64,000 nucleotides of DNA from the NCBI GenBank assembly GCA_049724395.1, contig JAUGWO010000169.1, positions 1-64,000 of the forward strand. The letters are read 5' to 3'. The position numbers and the translations under genes are program-made. Origin of the DNA: Spongospora subterranea f. sp. subterranea (lineage: Eukaryota > Endomyxa: Phytomyxea > Phytomyxea > Plasmodiophorida). The notes under the pieces were generated by a model, which did no database searches, was not told where the DNA came from, and worked only from the letters and a program-made list of their open reading frames with translations. Below, piece after piece: positions 25,241 through 37,757 of this stretch (its first letter is position 1; each line of letters begins with the position of its first letter).

Positions 25241-25434
25241 TGTAAGAGTCTCGCCGGGTGGGATGAGACGAGTTAGACAACCGCAGTAGGCAACAAACAT
25301 GTGTGTATCAAAGGTACACTGAATCAGATGATTCGACAATGAATGTCAAATCATCTGACAGTTCAACGTCCAGGAAGTAACGATGACTCACTTATCCGGA
25401 AATAGAGGCGGGACTTTAAGGTGATATCATGACA
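25241..25434 (-). mobile_element. Inverted Gypsy LTR, shorter variant
   Basis: This 194-bp segment is the reverse complement of the LTR at 24,881-25,174, with intact TG...CA ends but about 100 bp shorter. A 66-bp unique spacer (25,175-25,240) separates the two. It is a fossil LTR in opposite orientation, next to the resumed satellite. Confidence 0.9.
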
Positions 25435-25436
25435 TT

Positions 25437-26240
25437 GTTGTGTGTTTGTACCCTGGAGTGAGCGGTATGTACAGTTACTGTTATGTTCTTGGCTGTGGGT
25501 GTACAGTAAATTGAGTCGGTTACAGTTGTGTGTTTGTACCCTGGAGTAAGCGGTATGTACAGTTACTGTGATGTTCTTGGCTGTGGGTGTACAGTAAATT
25601 GAGTCGGTTACAGTTGTGTGTTTGTACCCTGGAGTAAGTGTGTGGTGTACAGTAGATTGAGTCGGTTACAGTTGTGTGTTTGTACCTTGGAGTAAGTGTG
25701 TGGTGTACAGTAGATTGAGTCGGTTACAGTTGTGTGTTTGTACCCTGGAGTAAGCGGTATGTACAGTTACTGTGATGTTCTTGGCTGTGGGTGTACAGTA
25801 AATTGAGTCGGTTACAGTTGTGTGTTTGTACCCTGGAGTAAGTGTGTGGTGTACAGTAGATTGAGTCGGTTACAGTTGTGTGTTTGTACCCTGGAGTAAG
25901 CGGTATGTACAGTTACTGTGATGTTCTTGGCTGTGGGTGTACAGTAAATTGAGTCGGTTACAGTTGTGTGTTTGTACCCTGGAGTAAGTGGTATGTACAG
26001 TTACTGTGATGTTCTTGGCTGTGGGTGTACAGTAAATTGAGTCGGTTACAGTTGTGTGTTTGTACCCTGGAGTAAGTGTGTGGTGTACAGTAGATTGAGT
26101 CGGTTACAGTTGTGTGTTTGTACCCTGGAGTAAGTGTGTGGTGTACAGTAGATTGAGTCGGTTACAGTTGTGTGTATATACCCTGGAGTAAGCGGTATGT
26201 ACAGTTACTGTTATGTTCTTTGCTGTGTGGTGTGACGATT
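25437..26240 (+). repeat. Satellite array of 88-bp and 58-bp units
   Basis: About ten units end in the box GAGTCGGTTACAG. Long units (88 bp) contain an extra segment with ATGTACAGTTACTG and TGTTCTTGGCTG; short units (58 bp) lack it. The two types are interspersed. The last unit ends about ten bases before the ALG9 start codon. Confidence 0.95.
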
Positions 26241-26249
26241 ATTCACATC

Positions 26250-28075
26250 ATGAATCAGTATTCGGGGATTCGGCGACGCCACAAAGGGGTTCAGCAACGG
26301 GATGGTCTGTCCGTTGATCAGCCAGACGACAAACCTGTCATATCTCGACCAGGGATTCATCCAACCCGATTATGGTGTATCATATTCCCTATTGTACTAG
26401 CAACCTTGTTGTTATCTGCTAAATTAACACCTGTTGGCGACTGTGATGAGGTATTTTATTTCTCGAACTTGGTGTTCATGTACCCGCCGGCCACAATGAA
26501 CATGTTCAATAGGTTTTCAACTATTGGGAACCGACACATTTTCTAATGCACGGGTCTGGATTACAAACCTGGGAATATTCTCCATCGTACGGTCTACGCT
26601 CATATCTTTACATTGGAATACACGCCATAGTTGGTCGATTATCACATGGGGTTGTCCAATTCGCATCATCAGCTCATCCGCGCATCCTTGTCTTCTTCTT
26701 CATCCGATGGTTCCTGGCCTTGTCCCAGTCTCTCTCGATCACGTATTTGATCGGATCCGTCAGCCGCAGATTCAGCGAGAGAATCGCATATATGGCGTCG
26801 GTGTTGATGGTTTTCAGTCCTGGCGTCGTTCAAGCGGCAGTCAGCTACATACCACAATCCTTCTCTATGTTCGCGATTACGTTGTCGTTCGCGACATGGA
26901 TGGATGGCAATCGTGCGTTTCCCGTAATATTCTGGATGGGAGTTGCGGGGCTGATTGGTTGGCCATTCGTGGGAATACTGGCCATACCGATCGCATTCTA
27001 CCTGCTGGCACAGTTCGGGCTGCTCGCATGTATGGTATCGGCAATCCTGGCGGCGGCTGCCTGCGTCCTTCCTTCATTGATTGTCGATTATATCTATTAT
27101 CGGCAATGGTTTCTGGCCGTGATCAACATTATCAAGTATAATGTTCTCACGCCGCATGGAGCGGATCTATATGGTGTCGAACCGTGGCATTTCTTCCTCA
27201 AGAATTTATTCCTCAATTTCAATATCGCCCTTTACTTGGCTTTGATATCTCTTCCACTTGCCGCTATAGTTTTGATTTTCTCGTCAAAATCGCCTGCCAT
27301 GTGTTCTTTGGCCAAGGCAGTTTTGAAACATTTTTGGCCAATTGTTTTGTACGTGTCGATTTTTAGTGTCATGGCGCATAAAGAGGAGCGATTCTTGTAT
27401 CCAATATATCCTTTGATCTGCGTTTCGGCGGCGGTTTCTTTGCAATTCATCAGCACACTCACCCCATTTCGTCGTGTTACGACGGCTGGTTTGATGGTCA
27501 TCTTCATATTATTGTCAATCTCCCGATCCGTATCGATGGTAGTCAATTACAGCGCCCCGTTCTCCGTCTACAGCCACATTCCTTCGGGTGAGCGAGCTCG
27601 TATTTGTGTTGGCAAGGTAGGTTCCTTAACATGGTTCTGTCTTCATCCCGGGATTTTGATCCTTGTGCCTTAGGAATGGTATCGATACCCATCGAGCTTC
27701 TTTCTGCCAACTGCGGATTCGGATTTGTTGTTCCTTCGTTCCGGATTTTCTGGCCTTTTGCCCAAACCGTTCGTCCGTTCATCAAACGGGACTAGTGTCA
27801 TCCCATCCTCGATGAACGATTTGAATCAAGAGGAGCTGGACAGATACTCCGACATCACCGATTGCGATTACATTATCGACCACGACCTACCTGATCAATT
27901 GGAGCCGCATTACGATCGGGATCCTGGCTGGGCGGTCCTATACAGCGCCCCGTTCCTGAACTCGGCCGCGTCTCACCCGCTATGCCGAGCCTTCTACATT
28001 CCCTTTGTCTCCCATCGATGCACCTCGTTCCAGCCATATCAACTGCTCCAGCGAGTGCCCTCCCAGGGTGATTAA
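26250..28075 (+). CDS. ALG9: ALG9-type alpha-1,2-mannosyltransferase
   Basis: This ER membrane enzyme adds mannose from dolichol-P-mannose to the lipid-linked oligosaccharide for N-glycosylation. The exons are 26,250-26,450, 26,513-27,616 and 27,674-28,075, with GT-AG introns of 62 and 57 nt, all in phase 0. The product is 568 residues (human ALG9 is 611). The GT22-family signature DCDEVFNYWEPTHFLMHG spans the first junction and is followed by GLQTWEYSPSYGLRSYLY. HKEERFLYPIYPLICVSAAV and EWYRYPSSFFLP are also characteristic. Many hydrophobic segments lie between residues 90 and 440. The start codon lies immediately after the satellite, so the usual promoter region is replaced by repeat DNA. 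No defects were seen. Confidence 0.93.
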
Positions 28076-28192
28076 CATATCCTGTTGATGGTTCCCCCCT
28101 TCCCCCATAATTATCTACATATCGAAACCGTCACATGTACACCACTTATGTATTAAACTACACCGTCTATCGCCATCTCTAGTTGACCGACG

Positions 28193-29266
28193 ATGCTAGG
28201 GAGGTTCCGATGCGTCGTTCGCTGCCCATATGGCCAGCGCCGCTTTAGCAATAGCGTTAAGACGCGATCGTGGAGGTCATTGCTAATCCCGGCCGTATCA
28301 TTGGGTTGTGGATTCGCCCTAGGCCTTCAATGTCGACCGGTTAGTCCCGAAAGTGTTCCCGATTCTGACATTGTTCGAACGGCGGGCGATTATGGGGTTA
28401 TGATCGAATCGCTACCGGCATATAAGTCGCTATTAGCTGATCTGCCCTCCATGCACCTATTGAACCCCCATTCGCTCATCCCAGATTATCTGCGGAAGCG
28501 CCATCTTCTTGCCGGTACTCTATCGGGCCCGAACATGCTCCTAACTCCCCCGCGCGTTTACGTCGATGAGCGCCGTGCTCAGTTGGTTGGGTTTTACTCG
28601 TTGGGTGATGGCCTCGCTGGTCATCATAAAGTCGTACACGGTAAGATTTTCAGCATTTTTTTTTTCGAAAATCACCCAATCTTAGATTGCCTCGATAGGT
28701 GGACTTCTAGCGGCGATACTCGATGAAGTTTTGGCGTTTACCGCTATTCCTCAGCTTCCGGGACGATTGTACGCATTGACTAGCTATCTGAACATCAGGT
28801 CGATTCTCAGGGTGAAAGCCCCGATTCAACATCGAAACTCAATCGCGTGTCTTGTAGATATATATCGAAAGTGAGGACTGATTCGACCGTGATGATCCAC
28901 ACTGAAACGGTCGGGTTTCGAGGAGAATACGACCGAAAGGTGGTGATTAGGGCAGTTCTGGTCAACGCCGGGTCGGTGGGATCCACGGTCAACCTCATCC
29001 AGGACGCAGAAGCGCATCACGAACACGAGACGTTTCCGCAATACCAAAAGCGAATGATCAAGAAGTTCGGCTACTCCAATCTTCACTGCGTCGCCGAAGC
29101 GGAATTCGTCGTGCCGAGGAAGCACGCGTTCTGGCTATACTGGCTTGATTGGTTACGGCCGCTACAGTTCTGGCGACCGTCTATCCCTAATTCACAACAT
29201 CGGTATAGAATCCCATTCGAAGCTCTGAAGAAAGCGAATAAAACACCAGCAGCTGCACCCGTTTAG
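28193..29266 (+). CDS. Hotdog-fold thioesterase-like protein, probably mitochondrial
   Basis: The exons are 28,193-28,640, 28,699-28,798 and 28,858-29,266, with introns of 58 and 59 nt; the product is 318 residues. The first 45 residues are basic and hydrophobic (MLGRFRCVVRCPYGQRRFSN), which resembles a mitochondrial targeting sequence followed by a membrane segment. The core HGGLLAAILDEVLAF matches the PaaI/THEM4 hotdog motif, in which the acidic residue in the helix serves catalysis. The following YLNIRYISKVRTDSTVMIH and RKVVIRAVLVN strands fit the fold. It resembles fungal and protist proteins of the UPF0644/THEM4 type; the substrate (probably an acyl-CoA) is unknown. It lies 117 bp after ALG9 on the same strand. 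Confidence 0.75.
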
Positions 29267-30058
29267 CAATATAATCAACCTTGACGGATCACAAAATGTT
29301 CTACGGAAGTACAAAAAAACAAACCAATTTGGATTTTGCAGCACTCTTAGTGAGTGACTAATTCAAGACCCTTTTCCATAGTATCCGATCGCTCGTTTGA
29401 GCCGGAAAGCGCCAGAAATGAAAGTCGAACAGACCATCTTGCCGTTGTCTCTGAAATTCGCCAACTGCCCAAGCGCTGTACGACTTGCTGGCAAATGGCG
29501 GAGCCTATTTCAAGCCCAATCTGTCGAATCTGTGTTCAAGGGCCGAGGATGATACAACCAGAGAGACGTAATATGGGGAAGTTCACCTGAGCCCGATATT
29601 ATCATAGTTTTAGCTCAGAAAATGGCAACAGACTTGGTTGATGAGAAACTGGTTCAGGCGATAAATCCACCTGGGGAATCCCCTTTCCGACATACTTTGA
29701 ACCAGATGTTCCATTGTTCCGTAGTCCAAACCAAAACCCTTTCGGACTGAACGAAAAGATGGTGTGAATCGCGTTCATTGCTGGTGTGCTTCCAGAGTTT
29801 TAACCTCGTAATCACGGTCGGTACACAATACACGTTGATGAACTCGATTCATTTTAGAGTGGTCGTGATCGATTGAGGACGGCCCAAGCCCGTAATCTCA
29901 GCGGTTATTGGATGAATCATGGCGACAGAAAGCGTGTGCCCAGTCGGAGTATGGAACATCGGGGCGTACGCCGTTGATGGGTCGACCCCTCGGTCAGAAA
30001 CTTGGGGGGAACCGATCTGGGCGCACAAGTATCGCCCCCGTTCGGGATCAGGTTAACA
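29267..30058. other. No gene recognised; possible upstream exon or 5' UTR
   Basis: Short open frames only. A splice acceptor-like site directly before the ATG at 30,059 would allow an upstream exon of the repeat-protein gene, but none could be supported. Confidence 0.35.
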
Positions 30059-32828
30059 ATGGGCGATACCGTCCAACCTCCTCGAACCTTGAAATTGAAG
30101 CGCCAAGGGACGTTCAAACAGGGTGTGGACGGGCAAGTCAATCAGGTCGATCTGCCTCGTTCCCCTCGAACGTCCAAGATCTTCATCCGCCCCGACGCGG
30201 AGGAGATGGAGAAGATCCGGAAGAATTCGTTGGCCACCGAGACGTTGCGGGAAACAGAGTCCAATGACGATACGGAGCCGGATAAACTGGCGGAAATGGG
30301 ATCGGTCCACAAAGCGAAAGCGCCGGTGCTGAAACGACAAGGGACGTTCGTCCAACACGCCGATGGTCAAGCCGGGACGATGGCGCTGTCGACTGGAACG
30401 GAGACCAAGCGGCGAATATCGCAGGACAGGTCGCCGTCGTTGGACGCGGCAACGGTTCACGAGACGGAGATGAACGAGGCGAATGAGGATGCGTTCGACG
30501 AGGAAACGGACAAGTTTTCAGGTGAAACGGATCAGTTTCCTGAGCTGGGACAAGTCGATCGCCCTGCTCGGTCGCCGGTTCTCAAACGGCAAGGGACCTT
30601 TGTTCAGCACGCCGACGGCCAAGGCGGAACGGTGGAGTTGTCGACAGGAACGGAAACGCGGCGCCGTGTATCGGCTGAGCGGTCGCCGGCATTAGAGGCG
30701 GCGATTGCTATGGCGATGATGCCCGACGTGAATGAAGACGATGTCACCTACAGCGACGAAGAGAACGAGGATATCGCCCCGATGGACCAAATGACCAGGC
30801 CAACACAGCCACAAAAGGAGGATGGGTTGACCGTCGCCCAAGAGGCGCCGCCGGCCGATACGAATCTGTCGGCAACAATAATAGAAACATCCACAGAACA
30901 CGGTGATGGCGATGATGACGCCGAAGAACGGAATCAGTTTGGCGCCATGGCGCGGGTAAGCCCAATGAAGAAGGCGGCCAGCCAACCGAACCACAACAGG
31001 AAGGGGACGTTCATCCAAGGCGACAACGGCAAGAGCTCGGCGCTCGACATGAGGGCGGTCCATGCCGTCGTAGCGCCATCCGAGATACTGGACAGGGCCG
31101 AAGCCGGGCTGGTCCCGTTGGCCGAAGACGACGCCAGCGAGTACGACGACGACGACTACGATGATGGGGGGCAGGTGGAAGAGGACGGCGGGCAGACGGA
31201 GGCGGCGATCAGAATGGACCGGAAAGAGACGTTTATTCAGAGCCCGAACGGGACCACGACCACGCTGAATATGTTGGCCGATTCAGCACTGCTGGTCGAC
31301 CTCGTCACGCTCAACACCATCAGGGACGATGACGACGAGGACGAGGAGCAGTTCGAGAATGCATATGAGACGGTGTCGCTGGCGCAAGAACCCGCATCAC
31401 AGGTTTGGGAATCGCCCAATCGGAGCGAGGAATGTTCAACTTACGAAGGTGTTTTGGTGCAGACGATCCGACTGGATTCGCTGAATTCCGATGTTGGTTC
31501 TGGAACCGAACCACTATCGTCACCTGATAATCCTCCTGCAGAATATGCGGAATCGTTGGCCAGATCAACGTTGGAGGAACCGTTGCCGAATTCGCAATTA
31601 AAGGGGATATTCATGCAAGAAGAAGCCGACGGGCAAATCATTATCGATTCCCGAGTCAATCAGGAAGTAACGGGAATGCAGTTCACCGACGAGAACGATG
31701 GTGATAGACATGGACAACTGGGGAAGCCCAGATTCGAGCACGATCGCACGCTGCGTGTGAACCAGCAGAAACGCCAGCAGTACCTGAACAATCGCAAAGG
31801 GACGTTCGCGGCCAACGAGCAGGGGAAGATGATATCGGTGACGCTGACCAACGAGCAGCAGTCGATCGACTCCCTGTCCAACGAACTGCACTCGTCCAGT
31901 CTATCTGAGGAGGCCGACGATATATTTCTGGATTATCAACAGGTATTGCGATATACGGGGATTAGCGCCAACCACTGCTATGTTCGTGAATCTAGTTCAC
32001 GTTTTTTTTTGTGAAATCGTCTCACGTTCTGATCATGAACGTTGTACTGGTTCAGGGATCTCCTAGCGATCATGGGGACGACAACGTCGTTTCTCAACCT
32101 GAACCTGTTGAATCGGCTGGTGCTCAGTCAAACGACGGAGCGATTGCCGAAATGTCCTATAACGAACCGATCACGAATGATGTCGCTCACGATATCTTAG
32201 TTGGTCCTTGTGGTAATTCCCGGCAATCGTTGCTGAATGACCGTTCCAGGTTCCATCGCTCTCCATGGCGCCAACCGATGACCCCAGCGAGGAACCAGCG
32301 AGCGTTCCTGTCACGGCAGCATTGCCCGCCAGCGTTGCCCCTCGTAAACGAGTCACGATTTCCTGTGCGCCGGCCACGTTCATCATTCCAGCTCACGATG
32401 CAACACTTCTGGCAACAGGGAAACCAAAATCGGCCCAACGGCGACACGTATCTCTCACGGTTCCTCAAGATCAGGTCATCCGAGCGATGTTCGATAAAGC
32501 GGATCATCAGCGACGAAATCGCCAACGCCATCTGCAGAGGATCGAGAAGAACGCCGGTCGGCAACGGCAAGCTCGGTTCAGGGTATCGCAGCCGTTGATC
32601 GTCACCAGTCGACGAATTGTGTCGGCGATGGCGAACCCGCCGCTGGATCCGCGCCAGAAATGGCAGCGCCCGACGCCCGCCGAACGGTTTGTGGAGACGT
32701 ATCGCGTCTATTACAATGGCGACCCCAATAGCATCGCTCATAATCGATCGGGGTCGCCCTCGAATGGCAGGAGAGCGCGACTGGAATTGCGGGGATCGGC
32801 CGTCGCCCGCCGATCAACACGATCATGA
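30059..32828 (+). CDS. Acidic protein with seven R-[KQ]-G-T-F repeats, function unknown
   Basis: The exons are 30,059-31,942, 32,056-32,199 and 32,250-32,828; introns of 113 and 50 nt join in phase 0, giving 868 residues. A degenerate motif of about 14 residues recurs at roughly residues 13, 92, 176, 315, 388, 516 and 578: LKRQGTFKQGVDGQ, LKRQGTFVQHADGQ (twice, the second near-identical), NRKGTFIQGDNGK, DRKETFIQSPNGT, LKGIFMQEEADGQ and NRKGTFAANEQGK. The linkers are long, acidic and probably disordered. The threonine with a basic residue three positions before resembles a basophilic kinase site, so phosphorylation is a plausible but unproven use. The last 190 residues are basic (RKRVTI, QRRHVSLTV). 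No known domain was recognised. The start is the first ATG in frame; further 5' exons are possible. Confidence 0.7.
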
Positions 32829-33019
32829 CGCGCAACACGAACACAACTCCAAACTATATCGATAAAACAGAGATAGTTCCCACTGTGCTCTTTAGAACGA
32901 CGACAAACCCACTTTCCCCTCTTTGTTGAATGGATCAGACGATCTGTTTGCGCCATCCTTCATGAAAAACGCCAAGCAAGAGAGTGGATACCCTTGGCGA
33001 ATGAAAACATCTTGTGGGT

Positions 33020-34354
33020 TTATTTTTTGCTGCACGATTTGACGATCTGTTTGACTTGGGCAAGCAGCTTCTTGGCGTCCTCGTCGACCTGAAAATGCTG
33101 ACGAACGGGTTCGATCATCTCGTTCAGTAATCTTTTGAGATTGTCCTTGACATCGCCGGGATTCAGCGCGTCGCTTTCGTAATCGGCTACGACCTGACAT
33201 ACGCGTTATCAGTTTAATTCGACGAATTCGACACGGTTTCTAACCTCTTCAAACGTATGATAGACTTTATCGCCACCGTATTTTTCCGGGCGTTTCATGT
33301 CGAATACGCCATACTTCGGGATGACCAAATGCTGAATATAGTCCAAACAGGGATTATCTTTGACAATTAATGGAGGGCAGAACGCTATATCCAAGATATC
33401 AGCACAAACAAGCGAATTCACATGTGACCAATGAGCACACGAACCTTTCTTGATTTTCCGGTTGACGTCCTCGGCCGTATCCTCCATAAATATCGCCGAA
33501 TCCGGATCCGACTTACTCATTTTCGCTTGGCCTTGTTTCAGACCCATCAACATGTGGTGCGACAGAATAATAGGCTTCTTATACTGCAGCAAATAATTTC
33601 GAACAGTTAACTAGGCCAGTAAAATACGCCAAAACAAATCAACATTGCATTCGCATAAAGTCTTGCAAAATTTCGTTCTAGAAAATGTCAATACCTTCTT
33701 CTTGATCTCAGGAAGGCTGGAGTAATCCCTTGCCAGCATATTGACCTTACGCTGGTCCATACCGAGTTGGCACACATCAACGTTGAGGAAGAATATATCG
33801 GCCGCCTGCATGCACGGGTACAAAATCTGGGACGCCAGCATGTCGTCGGAATCTTCGCGCCCCATGATCGTGCAGCAGCGCTTGACCCGGCTCAAGTTGA
33901 ATCGGGTGGCGATATCCATCACCAGCGTCCAGTACTTCTCGGGTTGAGCATTAATCACATCGCTCGTCCAAAGCATCTCGACGTTGGTCATATCCATACC
34001 GGCCGCCTTCCAGATTTCAACAAAGTATCGCCCGACAACGCGAATCTTCTCCATATCGCCGCCCATCTTGTTGTTGAGTTTGGCGAAGAAGTCGGCGACC
34101 CAGAACTTGAATGTGAATCCGCATTTGGTCAATTTGTTCACGTTGATGGCTTTGAGTATTCCTTGTGCGATGTGCATACGGCCCGACGGCTCAAACCCAT
34201 CGTACGCTGACAGATCGGTTCTGCCAGATTGCAGCAGTGCACGAAGCTCATCCTCTTGAACACATTCCTCACCGATTGATCGGACCACATCATACCGGTT
34301 ATCGACTGTGAGATTCGCAAGGTCTGGTAAATCCATAGCGCTAGAATCACCCAT
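33020..34354 (-). CDS. YARS1: Tyrosyl-tRNA synthetase, cytosolic type
   Basis: This class Ic synthetase charges tRNA-Tyr. The exons are 34,354-33,695, 33,583-33,445, 33,384-33,245 and 33,193-33,020; introns of 111, 60 and 51 nt join in frame to give 370 residues. The HIGH-equivalent is PSGRMHIAQGI and the KMSKS loop reads AKMSKSDPDSAIF. Archaeal/eukaryotic-type blocks include FKFWVADFFAKLNNKMGGD and LGMDQRKVNMLARD. The C-terminus (VADYESDALNPGDVK ... QIVKSCSKK) ends without the EMAPII-like extension of animal enzymes, as in yeast. ATG 34,354 is chosen because it begins the family-typical N-terminus. The gene looks intact. Confidence 0.95.
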
Positions 34355-37300
34355 TACTGGCGTGTGTATGTTCCGCGTTACCCGACCGAACAACCTCAAA
34401 AAGGCCGAGACTGTATCCAAAATCCCCACGCGGTTTTAAAAAAAAAACTCTGAGTATTTGACGCAGCGGTTGTCTGCATCGTGAAAATGAGGAAGTTGGA
34501 TAACAACATTTTGAATATGTGTGATTTGGGGACGATGCTGCGCAATCAATACCCCAATAATCAGTTACCTCCCTGTGATAATATCAAATGAGATCTTTGT
34601 TGCATGAAGCTGGTTTCCAATATCAATCATGTCCTATTACTCCTATAGAAACTTCAAGGGTTGCGAGAAAGGGCAGGCTTGGAAAACAGGCGGAAATGCC
34701 ATGCTGACCCGTGCAGTTTGATGCCGTTGGGTTTACCGCAATCCATGAAGCAGATCAGGCTTCAGAGACATACTGGGTCAAAATACACGAGGGTCTGCAC
34801 TCTCGGAGGCCGCCGTTCAGAGGAGATCGGTAAAACCGTGGGCATCAGGTGGCATTCAATGTGTATGGTCCGATGAAAAACCAACAAATGAAATCATTCG
34901 AAGGGGTGGGCCACGAACAAATTGCTGTCGCTAGTTTTAGCCGCAATTATTCAATCTCAAGAGTGCAAAATGCTCATGCCAAGCAAGCGTATGCTGGCGA
35001 ACACCATATCAAATGATGTACGGGCTCGCATTGCGTCATGGGCTTACAATTAGCACGACTACCTGGTTGTGACGAATGATAGCATCTCTCAACGGCCGAT
35101 GAATACATGGACAGCCGCATGACTTTACGTCCAACGGCTTCTGAGGACTTTCAATGATCTTTCCGAAAAACTACAGCGAGAGCAGAACCCCTCGTAAACT
35201 TGCCCCATTATCGCTCAAAATCCTAATCTGCCGCATGAATGCATCAAAATCCAGCGTCGCCAACTGCACCTGCTCTCATTGAGGCCGCCCAAATTGACCA
35301 ACGTTCGTTGTACAAAATCCCACCAAGCGTGTCAAAGAATCGAAAGAAGAACCGTCGGCCATAAAAACGCCTTTCGCGAAGAACAAGATCAGTAGATCAA
35401 AAAAATCTCCTATTTAGGCGGCTGCCCTCTTCGTCAAACACATGATCAGATGCCGAATTACGCTTGGATAAACACTCAAGAGTTTGTCGTTGCTAAGCAA
35501 GCCGAAACAATAACTGGGCAAACCGAACATTGCCGATAGGTTAATAACGTCCATTGCAAACATCAACATCACTAATGTGATGATTATGATTTATTGCCGA
35601 TCGTTTTGACTAATTTGTTTACGTAACGATGTGAACTGAGAGCAACGTTTCAAGGACTCGTTGTTATCACGTTAATGATGCAATGGACTTGAACCTATCA
35701 AGTGCAGCCTGTCCCCCGCTAAGTAGTCGATGTGTCCAGTTACCGTTTCCTACTGAGTAGTAACGGCGAACCCTGAGCGTTTACAGACGCGTAATCCGGT
35801 CAAACACGGTTTGGTCTGAAAGAGCCTATCTATTAAGAGGGCAACCGCCAACGGAAATTCGGCTATCTACTGACCTTGTTCATCAACAAAAAGCAATCCA
35901 TGCGGATAGCCTCGAACTCGGTTGTACTCGCGTTAATCTGAAACGATTTCTGGCAAAAATTGGGAAACTCATGTGTTTCTCAACAAATACTGTAGATGTG
36001 AAATGAAGGCGGAATTCGAAACCGTTGGACCAACGCAACCCAGACAGCCGTTGTTGAATTGTAGTTCAGCTTGTATGAACAAAAATCTATCCCTCTGAGG
36101 TTACTGGATGGATATTTTTCTCTCTGTCTATACACCCTTGAGCATATTTGACCTTCTGCCAGCACATTTTATAGACCCAGTTTTGCCAAAGTAGAGTCCA
36201 ATGAAATTCAGTTTTCCAGTGACCACTTTTGAAAGATTTGTTCATACAAGCCGAAAATTTTAACAACGCCCGCTAGATTGTGTTGATACAACGGTTTTGA
36301 ATTGCCATGATGCTGAACGCTGTGATCATGTCTTCCCTCACTTTGTTGAACACCTCCACAGTTTTCAGTATTCAGCATCTTGGTCCGTTCCAACAGCTGC
36401 ATCAAGTGACGAGCTTGAAAAATTCGGTAATGTTCAGACCTTCAAGGTCGGTGAAGTTCTTAACTCCAGCAAGTTTATTTTTTGAGTTTTGCTGGAGCAG
36501 CTCCTATTGTGTTCAGGGCATGCTATTTGGACGACCTTTAAATGGGATCAAATCTAGCGCGGACTTGGACGGTTCTTGTGATGTATCATCGTTATTATCT
36601 TGATCGCTACATAACCGATTTGCTTAAGATCGCATTTGGACGCACCAACGGAGGTGTAGATAAGTCGGTGTGTGTCGTTAAAAACAAGTAAATTTCGTCA
36701 AGTTATCATGCCCGGAACGTCAACGATCGGAGTTGCTCCGGAAAGATCAAGAACATTACCAATGCTTTCAAGCTCGTCACCAATGATGAACGGAACAAGA
36801 TGCTGAATCGTATTATCAAAATTGTGGATGAGAAAATCAGGCTACTGAAGGAAGACATGATCGCCTCAGCTTTTCGAAACCGTATAACACAATCCAAAGG
36901 ACGTTGCTGAAATTCTCTGTTTGCATGAACAAATCTACTCGGGGTGGTCACCGGTATTGCATTCAGTCTATTGACAGACTTCACCCGTTGAAATCCCTGA
37001 GCTTGGCATTCAGCCAGAATGATCTTGAGGTTCTTTTCTGGTTGCGAAGTTTGTATTCCTGTCGTGAGCCACGAGAAACTCATCATCTTGCTGTTCCGAT
37101 CACATGCCGTTTACTAGCATTTTGAGAGCACAAGCGACCTTTTGTTGCTAAATCCAGGTTTTTTGCAGGCGTTACGCTTTGGATAAAATATTCGTCGTGC
37201 CTTTGAATTTCTTCGACTATGTTGTCGAACATCTCGATAGGGATTCGGAACCGTGTTCGAAAGTCTTCAGGATCGATATAGATGTGGACGACACTAATCG

Positions 37301-37757
37301 TTGTGCAACAACTGATTGAATACGTAGCACAGATTGTCGGTCCTTGTTTGATTTCCTGCCAGGACGAGATCCACTTCTAGGAGGCCAAATGCTCAGTCTG
37401 GCGTCTGAGAAATCTGCTAACAAACCCATGAGCACAGCATTGTCAGTATGTAGTACTGCTGTCGTCATCACATCTATTTCTACAGTATGTACTTCTGACT
37501 GCAAAACAGCATGACGATTCACGATACCGGGTGGGCGGGGTGGCTTACGCAAATCGATGACCATTAATGGTCGTGGATGAAAAGGTGCGTCAAAGAACAT
37601 TTCTCATTCTCCCTACTCACTGTACCTTCACCTTCGGTAGAATGCACACTGCACAGTGCACACGACTGTAGCCACTTAACAGTGCCGCTGTCCACGCTCA
37701 GACATATCCTTAACGAAAGTATCTTGTATTGGTTCTGATTGTATTCCATCAGCAAAT
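34355..37757. other. About 3.4 kb without a recognised gene
   Basis: Only scattered short open frames are present (for example 34,661-34,876 plus, 36,706-37,086 minus, 37,217-37,600 minus), without motifs or plausible splice partners. The first 100 bases hold the synthetase promoter. No tRNA, rRNA or clear transposon could be identified by eye. Confidence 0.4.

Noticed and set aside
25437-26240. Array of regularly spaced repeats resembling a CRISPR locus
   Set aside because: Whole units are repeated; there are no unique spacers, and the host is a eukaryote. It is a satellite.
30053-31891. Several minus-strand open frames opposite the R-K-G-T-F repeat gene
   Set aside because: They mirror the codon bias of the plus-strand gene and have no motifs or splice partners.
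34355-34429. Upstream extension of TyrRS to 34,429 as a mitochondrial leader
   Set aside because: The extension begins at a non-ATG codon and there is an in-frame ATG at 34,354 at the family-typical start.
35600-35900. Possible structured RNA in the gene-poor stretch after TyrRS
   Set aside because: No tRNA arms, rRNA core motifs or snRNA boxes could be recognised by eye.
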